64,000 nucleotides of DNA, taken from Motacilla alba alba. Lineage: Eukaryota; Chordata; Aves; Passeriformes; Motacillidae. Both the position numbers and the translations under genes were made by a program. The stretch is from positions 20,307,013 to 20,371,012 of the forward strand of contig NC_052026.1 of assembly GCF_015832195.1 (NCBI RefSeq). The letters are read 5' to 3'. The notes under the pieces are model-generated. The model did no database searches. It saw only the letters and a program-made list of their open reading frames with translations, and was not told the DNA's origin. Of this stretch, positions 25,161-36,864 are shown in pieces (positions within the stretch are counted from its first letter, which is position 1; each line of letters opens with the position of its first letter).

Positions 25161-28100
25161 ACACTTCCAGGGCTCTGATCCGCCGAACAGCGGTGCGGGG
25201 GCCCGGCTGCCCCTCTTTGTTCAGGGCAGCCCTGGCTGGGAGAGGGAGCCCAGTCCAGGGAGGGCTGATCCGCGTCCTGGGAAGGCCGTGGATGATTTCT
25301 GAGTGGTGATGTGCTTTCCTGGCAGTGGTACCCAAACCATACAGGTGGGGCAGCTGGGCCGCCAGCCACATGCAGGAACAGAAGGATGGAAGTTGGAGAC
25401 TGAGAGGGGAATATGACTGTTCCCTGGACACATGTGCTTTTCCTCCAGCCTGGGAGAAGCTGGATGGATCTTTAGACGCTTCCCATTGCTACAAAGCTGC
25501 TCTCTGAGTTCAGATGGTTTCTGCGCCATTTTCCTTCCTGTCCTGCCCACAGGTTTCTTTGAGTCCTATACTGCAACAGACTAATTTTTTTCCCCCAGAT
25601 ATTTTGTCTTTGTCCAAGGTATTTCCTCTTTCTAAGTGGCATTCTAATGAGTGCTTCCACACTACTGACAATAAAGTAATTGATTTATTTGGCACAGCTT
25701 TTACTAACACTTGTGAACTGTTAAAGTGTGATGATCCTGACTTCTCACCTCCTCTTTGGCATTTTGGGTGCTGAGTGTTAGATTAAGTAGGGATAGTGGG
25801 AATGCCAGGAAAGACCAGAATTGAACCACTCTGGGCCTTTGGGGAGTGACAGTTACTGGGCAGTGATGATGCTGACCACAAATGGGAAGAGAGGCAGAGG
25901 AAAGGCTTGTGGTGTCCGCAGGGGACAGAGAGGACCTGGCGCATCGCCGTGCCCATACACTCAGCTCCTGAGCCTGGGGAGTCTCCCTGGGGCAGAGGGA
26001 CATGGAGAAGTGCTGCCTGGAGATGCCTTCCTTTGTGAAGCGAGCATTGGTGCTCTGTGCTGTGCCATTGCACATCCGTGGTGTGCTGGTGCCTCCTGCC
26101 GAGGACAGGCAGGTGAGAGCAGAGGTGTGGGCAGGGTGCAGAGTTACCTGGGGGAGAGGGGCTGGGGCACCTGAGCTGCCCTGGGTTCCTGCCCTTCCAG
26201 GGAAATTATATACCCCTGCTTCCAGTTAGTGGAGGAATTATCAAACTGCTGTGTCCTTCCCTTCCTTCTTTCCTGAATTTCTCATCTCTGCTAAAATTCA
26301 AAGATTAGGAGAGCAGAAATCTGTTATTTAATATCTCAACCCTAGAAAAAGTAGTGTGCTTTGTATTGCCTCTGTGTTTCATGCTTTCCTAAGGGAGAGA
26401 AGGACTTCAGTCACTACTGAATGATGAGACATCAGAAAAACTGTCTCACGACCAAGGCAAAGTTAAACATGAATGATGCAAGTCAGCAGCATTTTCAGCT
26501 GAACACCAGAGCCTCCTGCCACACCAAACCCAAGACCCCACAGACAAATAACCATCATTGTAAGTTAGTGTTGTTGAGGGGTCGGCTCTTCCTTTCTTTC
26601 TTTTTTCCTGTTGCCAAATTTCCCTCTCCAGCTGGATGGCCTGAACTTGTGTGCCATTCTCCCCCCGCCCAGGCACCCCCCGTCCTCATTACCCATTCTT
26701 CTGGGACAATGCAGGGGTTAATGCAGCAGCTCCATGTCTGCTGGTGTGGCATCCCCCCACAACCCCATGTGCTGGGGAGCAAGATGTGGGTGATGGCGGC
26801 CTCACACAGATCTCTGGTGGACATTATTTCATGTCAAATCTTACGATTCCTCTGATTCAGTGCATAGTTTTTGCTTGGATACCAAGGAAGAGGGTCCAGC
26901 TCTGCAGTTTTGGGATGCTCTCATGTGAATCCAAGCAAACATTGAGCATTTCCCAGCACTCAAAATCATGAAGGGAGCACTGAGAGCTTTCTCCTGCCAC
27001 AGCTGGGTGCAGTGTTCCCAAATCCTTATCTCAGCCAGGCAGATAGACAAATGCAGATGTAGATGGATAACCTCCTGCCAGAAAGGGGGATCATCCCATT
27101 GCAGGAATTCAGAGATACAATGACAAAGTGCATTATTGGGTGAACTGGGAGCTGTTGCGTGACTCACATTTGGTCATCCCCTCTGTGATACGAGCACACA
27201 TAGCTTCATCTTTTATTATATATATTTTTCTTGTGGGGTGAGCTTTTTTCACATATTCCTAAAAAACCCCCAAAACCACACCCAAAGCACAGGTGGGTGA
27301 TAAGGAGCCCTGAGCATCTGGGTGTGAGGCCAATGTCGTGGCAACACTGGAGTGGGGGTAAAGGGATGTTCAGACGTCTGATGCAAATAACAGGTTTAAG
27401 TTCTGGCTTTGTCAGGACCCTCTGGGTGTTCTGCTTCGGGTTAAAAACATAGGAAAAAGGTCAAGCACCACTGAGCTGGCCTGAGCGAGTAAACATGATT
27501 TCAAATGCTGGGGTGTGCTCACTTCAACCATGAGAGCTTCTGCTCACAGCAATCCAGTAGCATTCAAGTATTTAGGTCTCCTTAAAACTGTTTCTTCCCC
27601 CACTTGTGCTAATACAGATATTAAGCCTAATAGTATCTACTTAGCATAAACAAGAAGATAAAAATGATTTCTGTGATTGAAATGTTTGTTATTTAGCATT
27701 AAGCATCTTCATACTCTCATGTGTTTTGCATTTTAATCCACTCTGTGCTTGGTTTTGGGATTGATAGATTAGTTTTAATCCCCTGTCTAATAGTGGAGGA
27801 CTGGTGAGATTTATTAAACAGGCAGGGTTTGGTACTTGGATTTAAGAGGACTCACATGCAGTGTTCATGCATATTAAATTTGGGAAACCACCGGTTCAGT
27901 TTATAAAGAGCTGTGATGTCCTTTATCACTGAGTGTTTCTGTTGTGCTTCACTAGCTCAGGAAGCCTTTATATTTCTGAAATGAAACAGTTTTGATGGTT
28001 CCTTTCCACTGCATGAATCTAATGTTCCAAAGATGTATCTTTGTTGTTATTGAAATTCTGTTCATTTTAGGCCAAGTTTGTGTTGTCCCTCTCCTTCTTG

Positions 28101-28170
28101 GCTCAGGAGCACGAAAGTTGGCCGAGGATCCCATCACACCGTAGTTGGAGCTGAAATACAAGACATGTAG
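25161..28170. other. Intergenic DNA, nothing recognised
   Basis: Mixed-composition sequence. Open frames of up to 144 codons at 25.7-26.9 kb overlap in several phases. No splice-bounded exon or repeat family was recognised. Positions about 27580-27960 are AT-rich and unique. Confidence 0.45.
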
Positions 28171-28438
28171 CAAGGGCCTGGAGTGCCAGGACAAGGGGAA
28201 ACGGCTTCTCACTGTCAGAGGGAAGGGATAGGGGGGATATTGGGAAGGGATCCTTCCCTGTCAGGCTCTGGTGTGCCCAGAGCAGCTGTGGCTGCCCCTG
28301 GATCCCTGGCAGTGCCCAAGGCCAGGTTGGAGGGGGCTTGGAGCACCTGGGACAGTGGAAGGTGTCCCTGCCCATGCCGCGGGATGGAATGAGGAGAGCT
28401 TTAAGGTCCCCTCCAACCCAGATCATTCCAGGATTCCT
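28171..28438 (+). mobile_element. CR1 LINE 3' fragment
   Basis: Includes more of the 3' region than most copies here. It begins with the GCCTGGAGTGCCAGGACAAG box, then the CTGTCAGAGGGAAGG, GCTGTGGCTGCCCCTGGATC and CTTGGAGCACCTGGGACAG boxes. It ends AAGGTCCCCTCCAACCCAGA followed by one CATTCCAGGATTCC unit. It is 5' truncated and noncoding. The 82-154-codon frames in this interval are within the repeat. Confidence 0.93.
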
Positions 28439-28950
28439 TGCAGTAGATGCTCCACGAGCTGTGCCGCACTGGGGGCTTTGATGTTGCTGCTCAGGACCGA
28501 ACCTGCTGGGGAGGTGGTGCTTCCACTGCGTGTTCCAGGGAGACCCCAGCAGGGACAGGACTGGCACTCCGAGGGTGTGCCCTGCTAAACGGGACAGCAG
28601 TGCAGGACAGCGCTCAGCAGGTCTCTGTGGGGCAGCCCTGGTGCGTCACTGGCTCCGGGCATTGCTGGCACCGCGGGTGTCCCCACCTGCCCTGGCGTGT
28701 CCGGTGCCCGGGGCGCAGCGCCGTGGGTCGCTCTCCGCTGGACACTTCCGTGCTGGCCTCACTCCAGGAGGCAGCTGAGAGGGGCTGAGTGGCGATTACA
28801 TCACAGCAATGGCTCCTGCGTGGGTTTACTGGTACTCTGGGAAAAGCAGAAGCTCGACAATAGCTAAAAACCCACGGAAAACTTCCAACCTGCCTAAATT
28901 ACAGATTCCTGCCCTATCAGTGGAAGATGAGTTGACTTAATTTGCAGGTT
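28439..28950. other. Intergenic GC-rich DNA
   Basis: GC-rich sequence downstream of the CR1 with several CpGs (28640-28740) and overlapping open frames. No exon was recognised. Confidence 0.4.
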
Positions 28951-29480
28951 TACTGGTTAATTTGCCATTAATGCTGCAATACCGGTAATGTAGTGAGAAA
29001 TGGGGGAAATTTACTTTTTTGTTAATGTAATTATAGGATGGCTGCATGAAAGTTATTAACTGCAGAAGTGAAAACCGGGAAAAATGAGTTTAAATTTAAT
29101 GATAAGTTAGAGAAACCACTCAAAGCTTTTTGCAAGAAGATGCTTTATTATTTTAGGCTGCTTCTTCATCTGTGATCTATTTTTGATTTACTAAATAAAC
29201 ATGTAAAGCAGAGATTGCAAATACAAGTGGCACTGCTGTAATCACCAGCTTAGGAATTCCTGTATTTGATTAGAACGCAGATAATAAAAAAAACCAATCT
29301 TTCTGGAGTTTCGCTTGGTTGTTGGGAACTGATCAGTCCTGTGAACTGAAGAAGAATATCAACACTTGGGTTTAAGATCTGGTAATGGAAGATAGTTAGC
29401 AACTGTAATTGCAAATAAATTCTGTGATATGCTGGATAACTGACAATTCCACCTCAGTTAGAGCAAATTTTTTGTTCTGC
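28951..29480. other. Candidate conserved noncoding block
   Basis: Unique AT-rich sequence with many TAATT/ATTA cores, two ACCGG motifs and no open frame. It looks like a developmental enhancer but has not been aligned to any other species. Confidence 0.35.
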
Positions 29481-29679
29481 TAAAGATATAAAAGGAAATA
29501 AAGAAGGCTAATATTATGCAATTCTTTGTTCCCACTCCTTCCCTTTCATTTTCCTTTTTCCTAATGCAAGAAACCAGTGACACTAAAAGGTGACAAATTT
29601 AAACACTGATGTTTTCACATTCTGGGCTTCCAGCCCTCAGAGTTCATCACCACCAGATGTTGATGCAACAAGATGGAAA

Positions 29680-30010
29680 ATATTAGATGTTTTATTTTAT
29701 GGCTAATGAGAACACCCATGCTAATATATGTAATTTCAATTAAATAATCAAAATTTGACAGCTCCAGGACATATGATGATCCCTAACCAATGGTGCTGGG
29801 GAGGAAATTCCCTTGTGGCCATGGTATTTCATAATTATCAGCTGCAGGTTTCTGGCCCATTTGTGGTGGATACTGAGCAAAATTAACCATTTGAGGTATG
29901 TGAAAGCTGGGAACCAGTGTAAATTCAGAAATTCTGCAGTTATGATGTCATCAGAGGAGTAAAAAAAAATCACTATAATATATCCGCTTAACAAATTTCC
30001 CATTGTGCAT
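29680..30010. other. Candidate conserved noncoding element
   Basis: Unique AT-rich sequence with repeated TAAT cores, CCATTTGTGGTGGATACTG and TTATGATGTCATCAGAG. The latter contains an ATF/CREB-like TGATGTCATCA site at 29942-29952. An 87-codon minus frame runs through it but is not protein-like. Confidence 0.35.
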
Positions 30011-30383
30011 GGAGCTTTGGCAATTCAGCACAGGCAAATTCATCTCAATGTAATATCCTAAAAGAGAAAATTAGGCTGTTGTGTCAGAAGCTGTCCCAGC
30101 CTCTCCCCCACTGGGCCATGCTGGTGGCACAGGTAGGATGTTGGTCACCTGAGGGGCTGGATTATGGCAGGACGTGGTGCTTTGGCCCAGCACACCTGGG
30201 AGACTCCCCACAACACTCTGCTTTTTAGATGATGATCCAGGATTTGAGCAAAATGAGGAAAACCGTGAGAAATCTGTACTTTGGTAGCTGTGATCTTCTC
30301 AATGAGCTGCATTTGTGAGACTAAACTTGGCTCCTGACTGGTGGGAGGTGGCTGCTAAATCCCAGCTCCCAAGGGACTCCTCC
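30011..30383. other. Intergenic DNA, nothing recognised
   Basis: Mixed sequence leading into a CR1 copy. No gene recognised. Confidence 0.4.
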
Positions 30384-30556
30384 TGCCCGGAGCTGCTGTG
30401 GCTGCCCCTGGATCCCTGGAAGTGCCCAAGGCCAGGCTGGAGGAGGCTTGGAGCAACCTGGGATAGGGGAAGGTGTCCCTGCCCATGGCGGGGGGTGGAA
30501 TGGATGAGCTCTAAGGTCCCCCCAACCCAAAACATTCTGGGATTCTGTCATTCCAT
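30384..30556 (+). mobile_element. CR1 LINE 3' fragment
   Basis: Contains AGCTGCTGTGGCTGCCCCTG, then the CCAAGGCCAGGCTGGAGGAG, TTGGAGCAACCTGGGATAGG and GTGTCCCTGCCCATGGCG boxes, then AAGGTCCCCCCAACCC. It ends in ATTCTGGGATTCTGTCATTCC, with more than one terminal unit. About 173 bp, 5' truncated, relatively little diverged and therefore probably one of the younger copies here. Confidence 0.93.
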
Positions 30557-31410
30557 GTTCCTTGCACTTTGAAACATGTTTAGAGATGCAACTTCAAGAA
30601 CAAGTTCCTGCCTAGCACCAACTGAGATGTTTTCCTTCCTTCCCTGTGCCTGCAGAAGGTATTTTTTCTCTTTGGATTATTTTCAGAAGCTCCAGCCCTG
30701 TCAGTGCGGTCTTGACGCTATGTCCTTCTGCCCAGGACTGGCTCCAGTCCCTGCACACTGGAATGGGTGTTGTTTCAGCACATAGATCTTGAATTTTAGG
30801 CAGGAAACTCCCTGTTTTCTGCTTTTGATGAATACCAAAGTTGTGTGTGAGCTTGTGGAGGCCCTGGGGTGGGCACACACCACCTTGGCTACTGCTCTCT
30901 CTGCCTGGTGAATTTGGTTACTGCAAATCTGCCCATGTCCTCAGCTGTTTGAATTAGTTCAGTACAACGTGACCATGTCACATGGGTAGACGTAAGAAAA
31001 CATCTTCTGAGCTGATTTCTGGCTTGCCTCACTGTGTGCCAGAAGTTCTTGCCAGTTGAAGAAAAAATTTTTTGTATCCTTTTATGTAAACACATCGTGT
31101 TAAAAAAGGCAAACTATAAAACATTAAAAACCCTGCAGGGTATTAAAAATACCGGTCTCAATGCACGTGTTCATTCCTTTCACTTTCTTTTTAGATCACT
31201 AGTGTTGGTACAAAATGAGCTGAGTGAAGGCAAGAATTCTAATTAGGTTTAAAAAAGAAAAAATATGGCAGTTTATTTTGAGCGCATGTCTGCTTCACCA
31301 AGGCATCTCCCATTTCAGACGCAGGCAGAGTGAATCATTATTACACATTTATCATCATAAAAATGCTTATTTGGACTTTTTTTTTTTTTAAGGAAAGGAA
31401 AAAAAAATTT
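30557..31410. other. Intergenic DNA, nothing recognised
   Basis: Unique sequence, AT-rich after about 31060. No gene or repeat was recognised. A T-run of about 12 lies at 31378-31390. Confidence 0.45.
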
Positions 31411-31640
31411 AAAAGGGCAAAGCAAAGAGCCATCTCGGAAGGGCAGTTATTGCTTGCCCTTGCTTGGGAAAAAGCCTTCCTCAATGGGATTACGTCCCCG
31501 CTCATAACCTATCAGCCGTCTGATCAGAAATTCATAACGCGGGCCATCCATTTCCAGCTCGGCGAGGGCTGCGTGATTGAATTTAAATAGGCAAATGCCA
31601 GACTTGAGCTTTGACATTCTCTCTGTCTCTCTCAATCTCT
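31411..31640. other. Strong candidate conserved noncoding element
   Basis: Unique sequence that keeps a high number of isolated CpGs in otherwise AT-rich DNA (ATTACGTCC, CAGCCGTCTGA, ATAACGCGGG, CTCGGCGAGG, TGCGTGATTG). Retained CpGs outside an island suggest constraint, because unconstrained CpGs in bird intergenic DNA tend to decay. It also holds ATTACGTCC, GGCAAATGCCAG and TTTAAATAG motifs. Noncoding on both strands. Confidence 0.45.
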
Positions 31641-33006
31641 TTCCCCTGCCCTCCCCACCGTAGCCCCTTTCTCATTCCCTCTCTTCCTGCCTTCCCTCGG
31701 CACGCCACCATTTCACAGGAGGCTGGAGTGTGTGCCGAGGAGTCAGCGGGAAATGGAGGATGGATGTGGGGGGAGCGGAGTGGAGGGATGTGCAGCCAGG
31801 GAGAAATATGGAGGGAACTGGACAGCAGAAAATTATAAATTGTTGCTGTCGTGCTTTCATTGGGACACTAAAACCTGTTTTCCAAGCCCCCCACCTTTTT
31901 TCCTAATTTAAAAAGAGATATTCCAGCAGACGTTTACCAGCCAACGTTTACTCACCCAACCCGCGTGGTGGCTGTAAGCACAAAGCTCCCCAGCAATTCT
32001 CTTTTTTCTGCATCTTTCAGAGCTGATAAGGATGAAAATGAATTCAAATCTGTGCGCTCTCACTCCCTGCGCTCTCTTCCAAGGGGCAGAGATGGAAAAG
32101 CTGCCTGGTGGCAGGGGTCACTGGGCAAGGGGCCATCCTGTCCTATGTGACCTCTGTGCACGGCCTTAAGATCTGCTGGAGATGGCACTGGGCACCATGG
32201 GGACAGGGGCAAGGACAGCAGCCAGGCTGAGCCGGCGCTTTGGAGAAGGCAGAACACGGGGGACGTGTCTGTGCCATGTGTTGTGTTCCTGCTGTGCCCC
32301 GTGAGCCCTGTGTGCCCCTGCTGAGGGACACGTGCCTCGTGCTGCCCTGCCCTGCCCATGAGAGACCTGGGGTATGACAATGATGTTTGTATTGCTTTAT
32401 TTCCTGCTGGGCCTTTCATCCCCTCTACAGCACAGGAATGCGGTTTCAGCCCAAATCCTTGCTGTAAATTGTGCTTCAAAACAAACATGTTAAAAGTCTC
32501 ATTTCGTCCTTCAGACAGCAGAAATGCTTCAGAGCCAGCATTTGTGGCCAGCACTAGTTTACCACCAAGAAAAAGGGCAGAGAAGTACCCCGAGTGCAAG
32601 AGAGTGCTGACACTGGAATGGTTGGGTTTGACTTGATGAGGGTACTCTGAGGGCATTTTTGTTGTTGTGGTTTTGGGTTGGTTTTTTTTTTTTCCCTTTT
32701 CTTTTCTTTCCAGCTTAGACTATAAAGCCACAGAAGTCATGGGCAGCACGATCTCTCTAGAAATTGAGTTTTTCTTAATTACTGATTTTTCTTGTCCCAA
32801 ACTAGAAGTCTACTAGGCTTCTGCTCAAGAATGGCACTGAATTTGGGGTTAGAATTGTCCCATGGAGAATCAAGCCCTCCTACCCAAATATTATGCAGAA
32901 ATTAATTACAGTCGTGGTAAGAATCCTCTGATTCTTGTTTGAATTGTCTTCTAACTTCATCACCAGATCTTTGTTTTTCCTACAGTAAAGTACAAGACAA
33001 AGAGGG
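31641..33006. other. Intergenic DNA, nothing recognised
   Basis: A pyrimidine-rich start, a GC-balanced section at about 32040-32400 with a 198-codon minus frame that is not protein-like, then AT-rich DNA with a T-run near 32680-32694. No gene recognised. Confidence 0.4.
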
Positions 33007-33240
33007 GCAAGGACCTGGTGTGACAGGACTAAGGGAATGGCTTCCCACTGCCAGAGGGCAGGATTGGGAAGGAATCCTTCTCTGTGAGGGTGGGCAGGGC
33101 CTGGCACAGATTGCCCAGAGCAGCTGAGGCTGCCCCTGGATCTCTGAAAGTGTCCAAGTCCAGGGCAGGGGGTGGATGAGAAGAGCTCTAAGGTCCCTTC
33201 CAACCCAAGCCCTTCTGTGGTTCTCTGATTCTGTGATTTC
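33007..33240 (+). mobile_element. CR1 LINE 3' fragment with internal deletion
   Basis: Begins with the GACCTGGTGTGACAGGACTA box and continues through CTGCCAGAGGGCAGGATTGG and CTGTGAGGGTGGGCAGGGCC. It runs into a junction near 33160-33165 where GTGTCCAAGTCCAGG is joined directly to GCAGGGGGTGGATG. About 50 bp present in the other copies is missing: the TTGGAGCAACCTGGGATAG and GGTGTCCCTGCCCATG boxes. It ends with AAGGTCCCTTCCAACCCAAG and two or three ATTCTGTGAT-like terminal repeats. Confidence 0.9.
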
Positions 33241-33274
33241 TCTGTCATCTTAACCATCAATAATGGTTCTTCTT

Positions 33275-33296
33275 CTACTACTACTACTACTACTAC

Positions 33297-33330
<34 letters not shown>
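33275..33330. repeat. Compound trinucleotide microsatellite (CTA)8(TTA)10
   Basis: Eight perfect CTA units (33275-33298) pass directly into ten TTA units (33299-33328) plus TT. The array lies 35 bp after the terminal repeats of a CR1 fragment. It encodes poly-Leu on the + strand and poly-Asn/Ser on the minus strand only as an artefact. Confidence 0.97.
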
Positions 33331-34880
33331 TTCAGGATTCTTAAACTCTTGCCCCAGGCTGTGCCTGGCACAGTCCTGCAGACACTGGCCTGTGCCAGTG
33401 GAGGGATCAGTTCTTTGCCCACCAGTCACTGCTCCCAGGTGGACCCTCCGGAGCCTCCTGACCCTCAGCCAGCTGTGGGTGTTGCAGAACATCTGCTCTG
33501 CCCAGGACTGACCAATATTCTCCTCCCAGTTGCTAAAGCCTTGTTTAATTTCACCAGAGCTCAGCACTATGAACCTCTTAATTGCTTCATGGTTCTTTGG
33601 TAACTTTCTCAAAATCCACCCTTTGAAGTAAGAACTGTGAAGATTTCTACATTTTCTACTTCATATTTTCCATTTTGCCATCATCATCTCATTGTGGTTT
33701 TACATCAGAGCTATGACTTCTGTGTGTTTTTCTACAATTTAAAGCTGAATATCCCAACTTTGCAACCATTTTCCTGCTCTCTTCAGCCTCCCCCCCTCAT
33801 GTCCTGCTGCTCACAGTTTCTGGTTCATTTTACTCGTTACCTATTGCCCTTGTTTCCATTTGTCATCTGGGTTTTCTATTTTAATTGCTGGCTTTATACC
33901 ACTGGTAAACCGAGACTCCTTTCAGCTGAAGTTGTCACCTTTCTTCATTGTCCAGTTGTCTTTTTAGGCATTTAATATGTTTCTTTTGTGGTTTGGGTTG
34001 TTTCCTCCCTAAATCCTTCCTTATGATCAGTTTTCAGTGCTTTTTTTAGCTTTAGGAAATACCATGTCCACGTACTTTGGAACTGTGATCGGCATAAGCA
34101 GGTTAAATAAAAGGTGAAAGTTCCTGAAGCCCTGGCTTTAGACTTCCAGATGGGAATTATTTGGTGCTAAACCATGTGTCCTGTATTCTGTGTGCCTTCT
34201 GTAAAAACTCATTCTCCTTTCTGAATAGCTTATCCTAAATTTAGGGTAGAAAAGGAGGGTGTAAAACTAGCAAAGGAAACTGTAATTTCAGATCTGAATT
34301 TAACAATGAAATGCAGAGTAGAAAAATGTGAAGAGATTAATTTTAATTCAAATAATTAAATTTTGTTAATTCACAATCTTATTTGAGAGTCCAGCTGTTT
34401 TTGCCTCCTGCTGAGAGACTGAGCTGGAGATATCAAGTAGAGCAATGGTGACATTTGGGATAATTCCTTCCCAGAGGCATTGCAGAGAGCGAAGCCGGTG
34501 GTGATGGTGGGATTGGAATCACAAACAGAGTTTTTGATCGACTGAGTGAGAGATGAGCTTAGCTCACCTGGCAAAATCCATAGTTCTGCTGAAAACCAAC
34601 TGAGGCTTTTAATTCTTCTGAAGGAAAAACTTCTCTTAAGCCTAATTAAGTTATAATTAGCTGGGGCCAGTTGAGCTGTTGTTCCTCCCAATCACCGCTT
34701 CCAAACTGAGGTCCTGGGTTTGGATGCAGAGTCACAGTCCGTGGTGGCGGGGCCGAGGCGCGGGAACCCCGCCGGAGCTGGCCCCAGATCTGCGTTCCAT
34801 GGAAGGGGAGTCACCGAGGGGCAGCTGGGCTGGCCTGATTCTGCTTCAGTTAATGAACACAAGCGCACCCTGGCTAGGGC
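33331..34880. other. Intergenic DNA, nothing recognised
   Basis: Unique sequence that is pyrimidine-biased from about 33620 to 34060 and AT-rich from about 34220 to 34380. No splice-bounded exon or repeat family was recognised. Confidence 0.4.
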
Positions 34881-34889
34881 TGGGCCTGC

Positions 34890-35345
34890 ACTGCCTTATT
34901 TTGGAGTACATTTTCTTTGTGTACATTTCCACGTCTTTGTGTAAAAACTGCCTGCGCCATATGCCACGACTTTGGAGATTGAATCTAAACAGTGCAGCAG
35001 AACGTCTGTGCCGCGTGTATAGTTTGTGGTTTTCGTTAAAGTCACAGTGCCAACACCCCCTGTATTTACAATTCCAGGAATAATCATGGAGTTAGTAGGA
35101 ATATCTATTTCATCGTGCATGAGACTCGTCAGCTGGCACTTACATGAGTAAGCTGCTGGTAAAGGGAATGGGCTTTGTGCTTTCTTGTTTAAAGATGTGG
35201 CACAAGAGTTGCAGATGATATTTAATTGACTGTGTGTTCTTACAATGCCTTTCTTGATCCCTCTGGAAGAGATTTTGTTTATTCCCTGTGTCATGCATAT
35301 CCAGTCCCTGGCAGAGGGAGGTGAGGAGCAAGCTTGGGACAGAAG
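34890..35345. other. Candidate conserved noncoding block
   Basis: Unique AT-balanced sequence of about 450 bp with scattered CpGs (ACGACTTTGG, AACGTCTGTGCCGCG, TTTCGTTAAAG, CATCGTGCATG, ACTCGTCAGC). A 150-codon minus-strand frame (34896-35348) is open throughout. Its composition is mixed with no recognisable domain, so I read it as noncoding. A coding origin cannot be excluded by reading alone. Confidence 0.4.
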
Positions 35346-36266
35346 CATGTAGATTCAGTTTCATGCCTTCATACTCAAATTTTTCCCCCAGACAATTTTA
35401 TAATTTTTTATTTCTTTCACTTTTATTTTGTTATTTTTCAACTGTATGCATATCTCTTCAAAAATGTCTGGTTTAAGAACACAAAGGCCTGTTCAGGCCC
35501 TGTTGACGCAGGAAGGTTACACCTCCTGTACCAGTATAGTTCTACTCATCATCACTCCATCCAGAATAATTGGCTTTTTTGGCTTAGTTTAACTTCTCCA
35601 AACCACTGGCTCTTTAACTATAGTCTCTAGAATTCCATTAAACAGTAAAATTTATGAATGAGTCAGCTCTGTGTGGTTGTGCAAGGTGACTCGAAGGAAT
35701 TCCACTAATGGCAGTGGTTTCTTGGTCCTAACTTTAAGAACCATTAAATGGAATAAAATAAAGATGTCCTTATTCCAAATTAAGGGCATTTGGGGAGTTA
35801 CAACTGAGTACGTTTAAAGTTCATGCCTTGGTTTTTATTAATGTAGGCCCCAACTCATTAAGGAAATCCAGTCAGAATTACTCCGCACCTCTTACAGTGC
35901 AGAGCCACACCCACACCCTTTAAGAAACGAGAACAACACAAATATCGAGATGATGTAGAATATTTTATATCTTCATTTTGAAAGATAGGCACACTCATTC
36001 AATTTCTTAATAGTTAAATTGCAATATTGACTATATGATTCTGAAATTCTTATGCAACATCAACAAAAAAGTAATGCCATTATTCTGCATCAACTGACCA
36101 TTGAGGGGGGGATGAGTTTCTAATTTTTTTTGATGTTAGAAACCAGATTTTTGTGCTTATGACAGCTCGGAGTTGTAGCATGATCCTTAACAAAAAAGCT
36201 GAATATTTTTGATTGTCCCCTAACAACAAAGTCTTTTAGGCACTGAAATATCTTCCCAGAATCGGC
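35346..36266. other. Intergenic AT-rich DNA
   Basis: Unique AT-rich sequence, with a T-run at about 36125-36132 and no gene recognised. A short segment at about 35640-35760 is unique and enhancer-like. Confidence 0.4.
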
Positions 36267-36864
36267 CTAAAAAGGAGCAAGTTTCATCACTGAGACAAAT
36301 TCAGCATCTTCCTCCATATCACTCTCAGCTGTAGTCAGGTTTGGGGATTTGTTTAATGATTCATAGGCTTCCTTCCGTAGGAATCCTTTGGTAGGAATCA
36401 TGGTCTTCCCCAGGACCTTCTCTGTTCCATGCAGAACTGCCAGCTGCTCATGGAGGAGCCTCTTGTAAGGCAGAGGATTCTCCTGAACCAGGTGCTGCAG
36501 ACACTGAAACACCCCGAGGCTTCGCTGTTCTCACCTTCTCGAGTCCCATAGCACAGTTTCCCCCTGGAACAGCTACATTGAAAGATTGCTCTCTGCAGCT
36601 CTCGCTCCTCATTCAGTTCTCTGCGGGGTTGAAATCCCAGTTGTGATCTCTGCTTTCCTGCTCTGTTTTCCACACGGATGCAGCACTGCTGGCTGTAAGT
36701 GGAGAGGAGGAAGCATTTCCCCGATCACCCGCCCTGGACCGCTGCCTGGCTGTTTTTCTGCGTAGATGGTTTTGGCAGCGTTCAGATGACTGAAAACAGA
36801 GACCCTGCGTTTCTGTGGCGGCAGTGTAGTCCTGGATATGCCACCACATTCTTATTCTTAGCAC
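36267..36864 (-). pseudogene. Candidate decayed retrocopy or exon remnant, three frames
   Basis: On the minus strand, three overlapping open stretches in different phases follow each other: 36864-36613 (83 residues), 36673-36398 (91 residues) and 36512-36267 (81 residues). The outer two have balanced, charged, protein-like composition. The first carries an Arg/Lys-rich NHLRRKTARQRSRAG segment and the last carries LPYKRLLHEQL and an acidic ESDMEEDAEF stretch. One gene broken by two frameshifts would produce this pattern. I do not recognise the parent protein. No clear poly(A) tail (a T-run on the + strand just below 36267) is present; the nearest T-run, about 8 nt, lies near 36125. An alternative is chance openness in GC-moderate DNA. 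Confidence 0.35.
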
